From Actinomadura rayongensis (GTDB taxonomy: Bacteria; Actinomycetota; Actinomycetes; Streptosporangiales; Streptosporangiaceae), in NCBI RefSeq assembly GCF_009831215.1, contig NZ_WUTW01000003.1:249325-313324 (forward strand): a stretch of DNA of 64,000 nucleotides, in the 5' to 3' direction. Made by a program: the position numbers and the translations under genes. This document shows, piece by piece, positions 42,269-50,096 of the stretch. Every line of letters begins with the position of its first letter. Position 1 is the stretch's first letter. The notes beneath the pieces are model-generated. The model had not been told where the DNA came from, did not search any database, and saw only the letters and a program-made list of their open reading frames with translations.

Positions 42269-45229
42269 TCACTCCTGCTCATTGAGCTTCCTGACCAGGT
42301 CGTGCACCTCGCGGTACTGGCGCAACTCGCCGTTGCGGACCACGTGGTCGCGCAGCGACCGGGCCAGCTCGGCGAAGCCGTGATCCCGGGCCGCGGTCAG
42401 CGTGGGCAGGTCGCCGACGAGGACGAGCTGGCGCTGGACGCGGGTGAAAGCGACGTTGGCCCGGCGTAGTTCCTTGAGGAATCCGACGTCGCCGTGGCCG
42501 TTGGCGCGAGTGAATCCGTAGAGGATCACCGAACGTTCGTCGCCTTGGAAGGAGTCGACCGTCCCGACGTTCAGCCCCAGCAGCGTCGCGTCGCCGATCC
42601 GGGCGGCCAGGGCGGCGGTGATCATTCTGACCTGTGCCTTGTAGGGCACGATCACCGCCCACTCCGTGCCGCGGCGGTGGTAGTGGACGGCGAGCTCGAC
42701 CAGCAGGTCGGCCTCCGCCGGGTTGACGTAGCCGGTCTGTCCCCAGCGCTCGCGGGCCCGGCCCTGCCGTTCGCCGCGTTCGCGGTCCGGGAGCCGCGCG
42801 GTATCGACGAAAGCCAACGGGCCGGCGAAGATCTGGTCTCGGTGGACACGCGTCACGTCCGTCCGCAACCTCCCTTGGTAGAAGGCATCGGAGACGAAAT
42901 CGGCGATCACCGCAGGCATCCGGCGCTGCCGGGTCAGTTGCACCACGTGGCCGGACGGCAGTCCGTCGACGAGCCGCTCGAGCGCGCTTTTGGCCAGCAG
43001 GTCGCGGACGAGCGGGTCACCGACCGATCTGCCCCACGCCTCGACCTCGGAGTCGAGGAACGGCGGAAGCTGCTGAGCGTCTCCCACCAAGACGCCTCGC
43101 TTCGCGCGCACCAGCGGCACCAGCGCGTCGGCGACCCCGATCTGCCCGGCCTCGTCCACGATCGCCAGGTCGAAGGAGACGTCGGCGATCTCGGGACGCG
43201 ACGCCGTGCCGGTGCAGGTGGCGGCGATCACATCGGCGTAGCGGATCAGTTCGGGATAGAGCTGATCGGTCGCGCCTTCGATGTCGGCGTGCCACTCGCC
43301 GAGCAGCGCCGCGCGAGCGCTGATCACCGGCAGGGCCGCTCGCAGCCAGCCGAGCAGAGAGCCGAGGTCCGCTTCCACGACGTCCGGCGGCGCGTCCTCG
43401 CGCACGGGCGGCACGACGGCCGCAGAGCCGAGCGCCAGGCGGGCATGGCGGGCCGCCTGCACGGCGGCGAGCACGCGGGTGTGGTAGAGCCGCGCCGCGG
43501 TATCGAGATCCCGGTGGGCCGCTCGGACGGACGGAGCGTCGCGCGTGACGGCCTCAAGTTCTTCCACCGCCTCGGTCAGCGCGTCACGAATCCGGAACAG
43601 TTCCTCGTTCAGCCGGTCGGCACGTGCCTTGCCCGCTGCCTGCCGCCTGGTCCACAGCAGCGCCAGCAGCCCGACAAGCACGCTGAGGACGGGTGCCCTC
43701 TCCGCACGCGCCCACAGCAGTCGACGCGCTCTGCGTTCGGTGCGCCGCCGATGACGGTCGAGGACCTGCACTTTCTTATCTCGCCGGGCCGTGAGTTCGT
43801 CCACTCTGACTTGTATCGGGCCGCCCACGGCACGACGGGCCGCATCGTGCCGGGCCCGGGCCTGCTCCGTCCCGGCCCGTGCCGCCGCGAGCGCGTCGAG
43901 CCGATCGTGCAGCTCGTCGGTCCACTTTCCGGCGGTTTCGACGTCGCGGTACGCGTCCATCGATCGCTTCGACTCGTTCAGCACCCGCTCGCGCAGTTCG
44001 GCGGCCCGCCGTTCCAGCAGGTAGGGCTTCCCGTCGGCCGTGACGCCCGTGTGCCCGACGCGGACGACCTCCAGGTTCCCGGGCAGGCGGGTGAGCACGT
44101 TGTCGACCGCCCGATTGGTGCGGGAGGTGACCAGGACCCGCTCCTGCCGGTCCAGGCTCGCGGCGTGGGCGATCTGTGCGATGACACGCGTCTTGCCGGT
44201 GCCAGGCGGGCCGAGTACCACCAGCAGGTCCGGGGTGGCCAGACCTCTGCGGAAGGCCTCCTGCTGATCGGGGTCCAGGTCTTCGGTCGCTCGGGCCGGC
44301 GTCGGCGGGATCCTGCCGACCCTGTGCTCCACCACGGCCGGAAGCAAACCCATGTTGCGGGACTGCCCCGCCCGGAGCAGGGCGATGGCTTCGCGCTGCT
44401 TGTCAAAGACCACGCTGCTGGGCGTCGCCTCCAGCACGCCCTGCGGAAAACGTGCGAGCCGGTCCCAGTCGACCGGTCCGTCGAAGCGCACCGTGACCGC
44501 GTCGCCCTCGTTCCGCACCACCCGGCCCCGCAGCCCGGGGTCCCCACGGACCTGGACGAAGGTCTCGCGCTCCGGCTTCTCACCGCCCACGAGCCGGAAC
44601 CGGTACGCCGACTGGGCACCGTCGCGCTGCTCGCCGGTCGCGGTGACCGCGCGATAGGGGAACGCCGCCATCGACCGTGCCGTCTCGGCGTCGATCCGCT
44701 GGCTGGCGTCGACCGTCTGTTCGAGCGTGTCGAGGAAACCGGACTGCGCGGAAGTCAACGCGGAACCGCCCTGCCGTGTCGCCAGTTCGCTTCCGAGGCC
44801 GTCCCACGCGTCCACCAACGAGGACCAGTACGAGTCGGAGGGCCTAGGGATGGTCCGCACGTCGAAGTTCACCCGCCATCTGGACGGGCGGACCAGCAGG
44901 CATCCTCGCGCGAGCCTCTCGTGGTCGTGCATCCGCATCGGGCTGATCGATGCGATCGTGTAGGCGTCTTGGTACTTCTTCGTCAGGAAGAGACGGACGG
45001 TATAGGTCGTGAGGTGGAGCAGCAGGCTCCAGTCCCCGCCCTGCCAGGGCTCGCTGAATGTCACGGCCACACCGTCGGCCCTGGCGTTGAGGTCGCTTTC
45101 CAGCCGCCGCAGGTCCACGGGCAGTTGCAGGTGCGGATTCTCCCGGGCAAGCCGGTCGACCTTGGAGTTCAGCTTCTCGCTAGGGACGAGGTTGATGGAT
45201 CCGGGGAGGGTCACCAGGCGAAACGTCAT
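42269..45229 (-). CDS. UPF1-like superfamily 1 helicase with a long coiled-coil insertion
   Basis: The 986-aa protein starts at ATG 45229 behind CGAGGAAACG, inside the end of the pseudokinase gene. The N-terminal 300 residues are unrecognised. SF1 motifs follow: GPPGTGKT (340-347), VDEAGQIG (691-698, motif II), VGDAQQLPPF (715-724), TRQRRMP, VDSFQGDE (891-898) and RRANVAFTR (922-930). This is the UPF1/DNA2 pattern. Between motifs Ia and II lies a 300-residue Arg/Ala/Glu-rich helical insertion containing the hydrophobic stretch APVLSVLVGLLALLW (512-526). It probably unwinds RNA or DNA. Helicases of this type occur in several bacterial defence systems. Confidence 0.9.
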   Translation of the reverse strand: MTFRLVTLPGSINLVPSEKLNSKVDRLARENPHLQLPVDLRRLESDLNARADGVAVTFSEPWQGGDWSLLLHLTTYTVRLFLTKKYQDAYTIASISPMRMHDHERLARGCLLVRPSRWRVNFDVRTIPRPSDSYWSSLVDAWDGLGSELATRQGGSALTSAQSGFLDTLEQTVDASQRIDAETARSMAAFPYRAVTATGEQRDGAQSAYRFRLVGGEKPERETFVQVRGDPGLRGRVVRNEGDAVTVRFDGPVDWDRLARFPQGVLEATPSSVVFDKQREAIALLRAGQSRNMGLLPAVVEHRVGRIPPTPARATEDLDPDQQEAFRRGLATPDLLVVLGPPGTGKTRVIAQIAHAASLDRQERVLVTSRTNRAVDNVLTRLPGNLEVVRVGHTGVTADGKPYLLERRAAELRERVLNESKRSMDAYRDVETAGKWTDELHDRLDALAAARAGTEQARARHDAARRAVGGPIQVRVDELTARRDKKVQVLDRHRRRTERRARRLLWARAERAPVLSVLVGLLALLWTRRQAAGKARADRLNEELFRIRDALTEAVEELEAVTRDAPSVRAAHRDLDTAARLYHTRVLAAVQAARHARLALGSAAVVPPVREDAPPDVVEADLGSLLGWLRAALPVISARAALLGEWHADIEGATDQLYPELIRYADVIAATCTGTASRPEIADVSFDLAIVDEAGQIGVADALVPLVRAKRGVLVGDAQQLPPFLDSEVEAWGRSVGDPLVRDLLAKSALERLVDGLPSGHVVQLTRQRRMPAVIADFVSDAFYQGRLRTDVTRVHRDQIFAGPLAFVDTARLPDRERGERQGRARERWGQTGYVNPAEADLLVELAVHYHRRGTEWAVIVPYKAQVRMITAALAARIGDATLLGLNVGTVDSFQGDERSVILYGFTRANGHGDVGFLKELRRANVAFTRVQRQLVLVGDLPTLTAARDHGFAELARSLRDHVVRNGELRQYREVHDLVRKLNEQE

Positions 45230-46289
45230 CGTTTCCTCGGGAGAGGTCGGCACGGGCGGCCCGGAACGCCGCGCCGAGCACGGCGGCGTCCGGACGGGCG
45301 TCCGGGTCGGACGCCAGTGCGGCGTCCAGGACATGACTGATCCGATCCGGAACGTCGGGGGCCTGCCTGCGGAGGGGCAGGGGAGCACGGACCGCCGGGG
45401 GGCGGCCCGTGAGCAGGTGGTGGGTGAGGGCGGCGACCTGGTAAACGTCGGTTTTCGGCCCCGGACGGGCGCCGCGGCCGTGCCGCTGTTCGGGGGCCTG
45501 ACCGTCGGGCGGACCCTCGCCCGCGCGAGGTTCGCGGGCCGCGAGGCCGAGGTCCCTGAGCTTCACCCGGCCGCCGTCGCACATGATGATCCCGGACGGG
45601 GTCAGGCGGCGATGGGCCACTCCGTGCGTGTGCAGCGCGGCGAGGGTGTCGCAAAGGTGCGCCAGCCCTCGGAAGAGGTCGAACATACGGAACGGGTCCA
45701 TTGCCGCGCCGCCCGGCTCGAGCAACGTTTCCAGGGCCGGGAACGGCTCCTGGGACTTGCGCGAGGACGGCCAGGCGACCGCGAGGGTCGCAGTTCGTCC
45801 GTCCGGTTCGGTTTCCATGTGCAGCACGCGCGGGAGCCCGGCGATCTGTCCGCTCAGCCGGGTCAGATACTCGCGTTCCACGGCTAGGGTTTTCAGTTCC
45901 GCGCGGGCGGCAGCGGTCTCCTCACGCACACGCACCTGCCGCAGCCATGCGTACCGGTGATCTGGCGCCGCCTCGGAACCGCGTCCGCGCGGCCGTGCGC
46001 GTCGCCCGCCCGGGCCACGTGCGACGCGCAGCGCGAGGGCCTCGCGGTACAACACTGAATGGTCTGGTGAGGAGGACGTTCTCAGGAAGGGATCGCAAAG
46101 AAGGTAGACGTGCGCGCCGACCCGGACGTCGGCGCCGCCGGACCAGCCCACCGGAACCGTTTCCGGCGTTCCGGCGGGGATGATCACCCGCGGGCCATAA
46201 TAGTTCTTGAACTGGTCACCGTTGACGAGATCGCCGTTGATCGCCACGTGAAGGGCGTCGCTCGGCGCACGGTCTCGGGGATCGTTCAT
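45180..46289 (-). CDS. Pseudokinase with N-terminal Asn/Gly-rich signalling-type motif
   Basis: The 369-aa protein starts at ATG 46289, two bases after the regulator stop codon. Residues 15-32 include the motif LVNGDQFKNYYG, matching the C-terminus of the upstream gene product. From about residue 110 a protein-kinase fold is visible, but the catalytic HRD is HRR (226-228), the loop Lys and Asn are Thr and Gly (RRLTPSGI), and no glycine loop or VAIK lysine is seen. DLG (246-248), APE (265-267) and KTDVYQVAAL (279-288) keep the C-lobe. It is therefore very likely catalytically dead and acts as a scaffold or switch. Its end overlaps the helicase start by 50 bases. Confidence 0.88.
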   Translation of the reverse strand: MNDPRDRAPSDALHVAINGDLVNGDQFKNYYGPRVIIPAGTPETVPVGWSGGADVRVGAHVYLLCDPFLRTSSSPDHSVLYREALALRVARGPGGRRARPRGRGSEAAPDHRYAWLRQVRVREETAAARAELKTLAVEREYLTRLSGQIAGLPRVLHMETEPDGRTATLAVAWPSSRKSQEPFPALETLLEPGGAAMDPFRMFDLFRGLAHLCDTLAALHTHGVAHRRLTPSGIIMCDGGRVKLRDLGLAAREPRAGEGPPDGQAPEQRHGRGARPGPKTDVYQVAALTHHLLTGRPPAVRAPLPLRRQAPDVPDRISHVLDAALASDPDARPDAAVLGAAFRAARADLSRGNDDVSPGDPPRIHQPRP

Positions 46290-46291
46290 GC

Positions 46292-47527
46292 TCAGGACCC
46301 GTAGTTCTTGATCGAGGTTCCGTTGATCACGTCTCCTTGGTGGAAGTAGTTTCCGGACACGATGATCTGCCCGTTCATCCCCCTGACGTTCGTTTCGTCG
46401 AGAACGCGGGATGCCTCGGCCGACATGAAATCATCAGCGGCGAGAACTTCCTCCAGCTGGGCGCGCAGGACGGCGCGGTCCGGTCGTTCACGCGTCGCCT
46501 CGGGGAGGAGGGAGACCGCGGAACGTCTGTTGATGAGCACCCAGAGGTCTTTCGCGATGTCGAACGAGGCACCGTTCAGCCGCGCCTCCGGGTCCGGGTC
46601 TCCGGCGCCGGTGAGAACGGGCAGGACAGGCGCGAGAGCATCGGCCATCCGCTGGGCGAGTGCCGGGTTCCGATGCGGCGGCATGGCGGTTCCTTTCCTT
46701 GCGGTACGGACGGGCGGGTGGAGCGTGGCGTCCTCTTCGACGATCCGCCGGAACAGGTTCTTGGTCTCCGGACTCGGGCCCGTGCCGAACTTCGCGCCGA
46801 CGCGCCGCTCGAATCCCTCGTAGACCCTGAGCGCCTGGAGCCGATGGCCCGCCCGGTCGTGGGCGAGCATCAACATCCCGACGATCGCTTCCTCGAACGG
46901 CCATTCCCGGTGCAGTGCTTCCAGCTCGGCGACGAGGCGGGCGCCCGCTCCCAAGCGCAGTTCGGCCTCCAGGCACCGGACCGTGATTTCGCGGTGCTCC
47001 CGACGCAGGTTGTTCCGGCATTCGGTCGCCCATCGGCCCGTCAGGTCCGCCAGAGGCTCACCACGAGGGCCGGCACCGCCGCGATCCCACTGTCCGAGCG
47101 CCGCACGCGCGACATGGACGATCCTCGGATCGTCCTCCGCACGATTCCGGGCGGCGAGTCGGCGCACCTCCCGCGCACGCTCACGGAAACGGTGTAGATC
47201 GACGTTGTCACGGGCGACCACCAGGCGGTAACCCGGCTCGCGTTTGGGAATCAGCGCGTCCGCATCGAGACCGCCCTGCCGCAGAATTCCTCTCAGGTCG
47301 CTCACACACGAGTGGACCGCCCCCTGCGGGTCGCGGACCGCGCGACTGCTCGACCTTCTGTCCGCGAGAATCCCGCTCAGTTTCTCCAGCGCGACCGACC
47401 GTCCCTCCGCCTCCAGCAAGACGGCCAGCGTCAGACGAACCTTCTCACCGCCGAGGGGCAGCCGGGCGGCGTCAACGGTGACCTCCAACGGCCCGAGGAA
47501 GCTAAATTCCACTGACTGCCACCCCAT
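46292..47527 (-). CDS. SARP/BTAD-type regulator with C-terminal motif matching its neighbour
   Basis: The 411-aa protein is read from ATG 47527; GTG 47512 is an alternative. Residues 1-95 resemble the OmpR-like winged helix of SARP/AfsR regulators (FSFLGPLEVTVDAARLPLGG, KVRLTLAVLLEAEGRSVALE). Residues 100-250 match the bacterial transcriptional activation domain (VDLHRFRERAREVRRLA, EWPFEEAIVGMLMLAHDRAG, LQALRVYEGFERRV). A linker leads to the extreme C-terminus, which contains VSGNYFHQGDVINGTSIKNYG. VINGTSIKNYG (400-410) matches the pseudokinase N-terminus. It is the first gene of a coupled four-gene operon and may be both its activator and its signal receiver. Confidence 0.85.
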   Translation of the reverse strand: MGWQSVEFSFLGPLEVTVDAARLPLGGEKVRLTLAVLLEAEGRSVALEKLSGILADRRSSSRAVRDPQGAVHSCVSDLRGILRQGGLDADALIPKREPGYRLVVARDNVDLHRFRERAREVRRLAARNRAEDDPRIVHVARAALGQWDRGGAGPRGEPLADLTGRWATECRNNLRREHREITVRCLEAELRLGAGARLVAELEALHREWPFEEAIVGMLMLAHDRAGHRLQALRVYEGFERRVGAKFGTGPSPETKNLFRRIVEEDATLHPPVRTARKGTAMPPHRNPALAQRMADALAPVLPVLTGAGDPDPEARLNGASFDIAKDLWVLINRRSAVSLLPEATRERPDRAVLRAQLEEVLAADDFMSAEASRVLDETNVRGMNGQIIVSGNYFHQGDVINGTSIKNYGS

Positions 47528-47664
47528 CGCGACCTGCGTTTTCAGAGCCCCCACCAGAACATCGCCAGGCACGCCAGGACGCGACCAGTTCCATACCAGA
47601 TCGGTGTTCGAGCCTTTCTTTACCGACGGCGGAAGGTCGCCGCCCAACAGAAAGGTCGTCAGAT

Positions 47665-47904
47665 ATGGCCAGGACGGAAGAAGGTCGGATCCACGGTTCG
47701 CTCGAGTGGCGTAAGAGCACGTACAGCGGCCCCCACGGCCAATGCGTCGAACTCGCTCTGGACGGCGCCGTCGTCTGCGTGCGCGACTCCAAGGACCCCG
47801 ACGGACCGGTGATCCGGCTCGCGCGCGGCGGACGGGCGGCGCTCTCCGCGCTGATGCGCGAGGCGATGCTGGGGCTTGCCGGGAGCATGTTCACGCAGAA
47901 CTGA
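47665..47904 (+). CDS. DUF397 protein
   Basis: The 79-aa protein starts at ATG 47665. It carries the DUF397 pattern LEWRKSTYSGPHGQCVELAL, then VVCVRDSKDPDGPVIRLARG, and a slightly longer C-terminal helix than usual. Such proteins partner XRE/DUF5753 regulators. It is divergent from the SARP-like regulator and convergent with an XRE/DUF5753 gene 93 bp away. That is unusual, because the pair is normally co-directional. Confidence 0.9.
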   Translation: MARTEEGRIHGSLEWRKSTYSGPHGQCVELALDGAVVCVRDSKDPDGPVIRLARGGRAALSALMREAMLGLAGSMFTQN

Positions 47905-47997
47905 CGCGCCCGGCGGGCCCGGGGGACGCCGCGTCCGTGCCGGGGCGTCCCCCCTCCGGGTTCCGGTCGCGGCTCGCCGCGGGACGCGTACACCGGA

Positions 47998-48873
47998 TCA
48001 CTCCGCGGGCACACGGAAGGCCGACAAGTGCTCGATGACGATCTGGCGCGCCTCGTCGCCGAAGAGGGCCGTCCGCTTCAACGCCGTCCACGTTCTCTCG
48101 TACATCTCGATCACGTCCGGATCATGAAGCGCCATTCCCGCGTGCACGGCCTCGACGCCGACGCATACGTCGTCGGCATCGCGGCCTTCGTAGATCACGA
48201 ACCCGTGAGCGGCATAGGTCAGAGCTGGTGCGCCGTCTCGAATGACCCCGATGGACACGTTCCGCAACGTGCTCAGCGAATGAACACGGTCCAGCTGGGC
48301 GGGAAGCAGCCCTCGTCCTTCCTGCCCAGGACACCAGCGCAGTGAGGCCTCGGTGATGAGGAACTCGAACCTCTGGCCCGGATCGTAGAGCGCGAGCTGG
48401 CGGTCCATCCGCGCGGAAACAGCGGCCGGAACGCCCTCCCTGACCGTGGCCAGCGGCGACAGGTCGAACACCTGCCGGGCGTACTCCGCCGTCTGGAGCA
48501 GGCCCGGCACGATCAGGGGCTCGAACGTGCGCACCATCCGTGCTCCGCCCTCTCGTTTCCCGATCTCGTCCTGCTGGTGCGGCCGGTCTTTCAGCAACGT
48601 TCCCCAAGCGTGGATCTCGTTGAAGGCGCGCTCGGCCAGCATGAGCAAGTTCCGCGTCTTCTCCGGCGTCGCTCCAGTGAGCTCCGCCCAGCGCTCGATC
48701 TGGGCGAGCGTCGGCATCGCGGTGCCGGCTTCGATCCTCGACACCTTGGACTGGCTGACACGGTCGATGCCCGACGCCAGCTCACGGCCGGAAAGTCCGG
48801 CCTGAGCGCGCAGCGCGCGCAGTTCGGCGGCGAGTCTCCGGCGTTCCTTGGGCCCTTCGGCCGAGCCGGTCAC
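47998..48873 (-). CDS. XRE-family regulator with DUF5753 domain
   Basis: The 291-aa protein starts at GTG 48873. The helix-turn-helix lies at about residues 15-70 (GLSGRELASGIDRVSQSKVSRIEAG). The DUF5753 domain follows with FEPLIVPGLLQTAEYARQVF, LITEASLRWCPG and GFVIYEGRDADDV. It is convergent with a DUF397 gene that is its probable partner. Upstream, 10-bp direct repeats GAGTCACAAC / GATTCACAGC (48952-48971) could be its binding site. Function may be local control of the neighbouring accessory genes. Confidence 0.92.
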   Translation of the reverse strand: MTGSAEGPKERRRLAAELRALRAQAGLSGRELASGIDRVSQSKVSRIEAGTAMPTLAQIERWAELTGATPEKTRNLLMLAERAFNEIHAWGTLLKDRPHQQDEIGKREGGARMVRTFEPLIVPGLLQTAEYARQVFDLSPLATVREGVPAAVSARMDRQLALYDPGQRFEFLITEASLRWCPGQEGRGLLPAQLDRVHSLSTLRNVSIGVIRDGAPALTYAAHGFVIYEGRDADDVCVGVEAVHAGMALHDPDVIEMYERTWTALKRTALFGDEARQIVIEHLSAFRVPAE

Positions 48874-49084
48874 GCCCGCCTCACCTCGCCCGCCAGGTCG
48901 ACTTGCGGGCCGGAGTCGACCGAACCGGCCACCTCGACCCGCATTGAGTCACAACGATTCACAGCAACGCACACCTAACCACCTTCTCACGGGAGCAGCA
49001 ACCGATCCGATGAAAGTCGGACGTCGGACGGCTTACGGACAGGTCTACCAAACCGGTTGAAGGGCCCCGGGATCTTGATTCATC

Positions 49085-49633
49085 ATGATTCGCATGCTGA
49101 ATCACGTGTTGTCCAGCCGTGCCCCCTCTGCACCAGCATCACCCCGCCACCGCTCGCGATCCCCGGCGGGACAGGACTCGGGGGCGGGAGGTGATGCTCG
49201 CACCACCACTGCACGACGGGCGTTGCTGATCGATCTTGAGAACATGCTGTACGAGCGCAGCCGGCGCGTAGACGACGCGCGCGCCGCCAAGCGCATCGAA
49301 GCGATCCTCGACACCGCCGGACCGGTCCAGCACACATTCGTCGTCGGCGGGCAGTGGGCCTTCATCCCGCATGTCGCCCTTCTGGCCGCCCGCAGCCTGC
49401 CGCCCTTCGAACTCGTCCGCCCGGCTCCCGACAGCGCCGACCGCGTTCTCCTCGACCGCGGCGAGTTCCTCGCCAGCACGGGGTACACCGACTTCTTCAT
49501 CGCTTCACGCGACCGAATCTTCGCGCCGTTCGCCTCCTCCTACCGCACGACGGTCATCACACCGAGCCGCCGGGGCCTTTCGCGCGCGCTGGAGGATGCC
49601 GCCGCCGAGGTCATTGTCCTGACCTGCGGTTAG
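49085..49633 (+). CDS. NYN/PIN-like nuclease-fold protein
   Basis: The 182-aa protein is read from ATG 49085, with ATG 49097 also possible. After a 40-residue Ser/Arg-rich tail comes ARRALLIDLENMLYERSRR, the N-terminal D-x-E-N signature of NYN domains (D50, E52, N53). PDSADRVLLDRGEFLASTG and DFFIASRDRIFAPFAS match the second acidic cluster. NYN proteins are RNases or RNA-processing factors. The second conserved acidic SGD site is ASRD here, so activity is not certain. It is alone in its transcription unit and lies near the right end of the accessory segment. Confidence 0.75.
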   Translation: MIRMLNHVLSSRAPSAPASPRHRSRSPAGQDSGAGGDARTTTARRALLIDLENMLYERSRRVDDARAAKRIEAILDTAGPVQHTFVVGGQWAFIPHVALLAARSLPPFELVRPAPDSADRVLLDRGEFLASTGYTDFFIASRDRIFAPFASSYRTTVITPSRRGLSRALEDAAAEVIVLTCG

Positions 49634-50096
49634 GTCGTCTACGTCTGCGGCATGCCACCCGCCCTCCCCGAAGGTTCACCCCTCCTTCCAGAGCGACCCG
49701 TATGGGCAGTGTTCGCGGCGTGCGCCCCCCGTGCTCACGGTCGAGGGCCGTACGCGCCTGTCACGATCCGGCGGACCATGAGCCGTTCGAGCGACTGCGG
49801 GTAGGCCGAGGCGCGCCGGAAGTCCGGCGGGCGCTGCTCCGGGTTCGAGTCTCGCGGGCGATGCTGGCGGTTGGGATGTCTGAGTACGTCCCGATCGGTG
49901 AGTGGTTCGTGGGCGGACAGCAGTAGGGAGCCGGGGGCGGGTATCGTGGCGGGCTTCGCGGCCCGTCGAGAGCGAGGCCGCCGGACCGGTAGATTGCGAG
50001 CCGGTCTTCTTTGCCCGGTTTTCACGGCCCTCTTAGGTGGGCGGTGGCAGGGTGTGACCGGTGTGGTGTCGTCGATCCCGGAGCGAGTGAGGAAAC
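49634..50096. other. 463-bp gene-free region with a tRNA T-arm-like segment
   Basis: No credible gene was found here. Bases 49840-49860 (CGGGTTCGAGTCTCGCGGGCG) match the T-arm and acceptor end of the tRNA-Arg at 37263-37284 except for three substitutions and one single-base gap. This could mark the far end of an old integration. The promoter of the FKBP gene must lie in the right part; no confident -35/-10 pair was identified. Confidence 0.45.

Noticed and set aside
49840..49860. A functional tRNA gene
   Set aside because: Only a T-arm/acceptor-like segment is present; no D arm or anticodon arm can be folded upstream.
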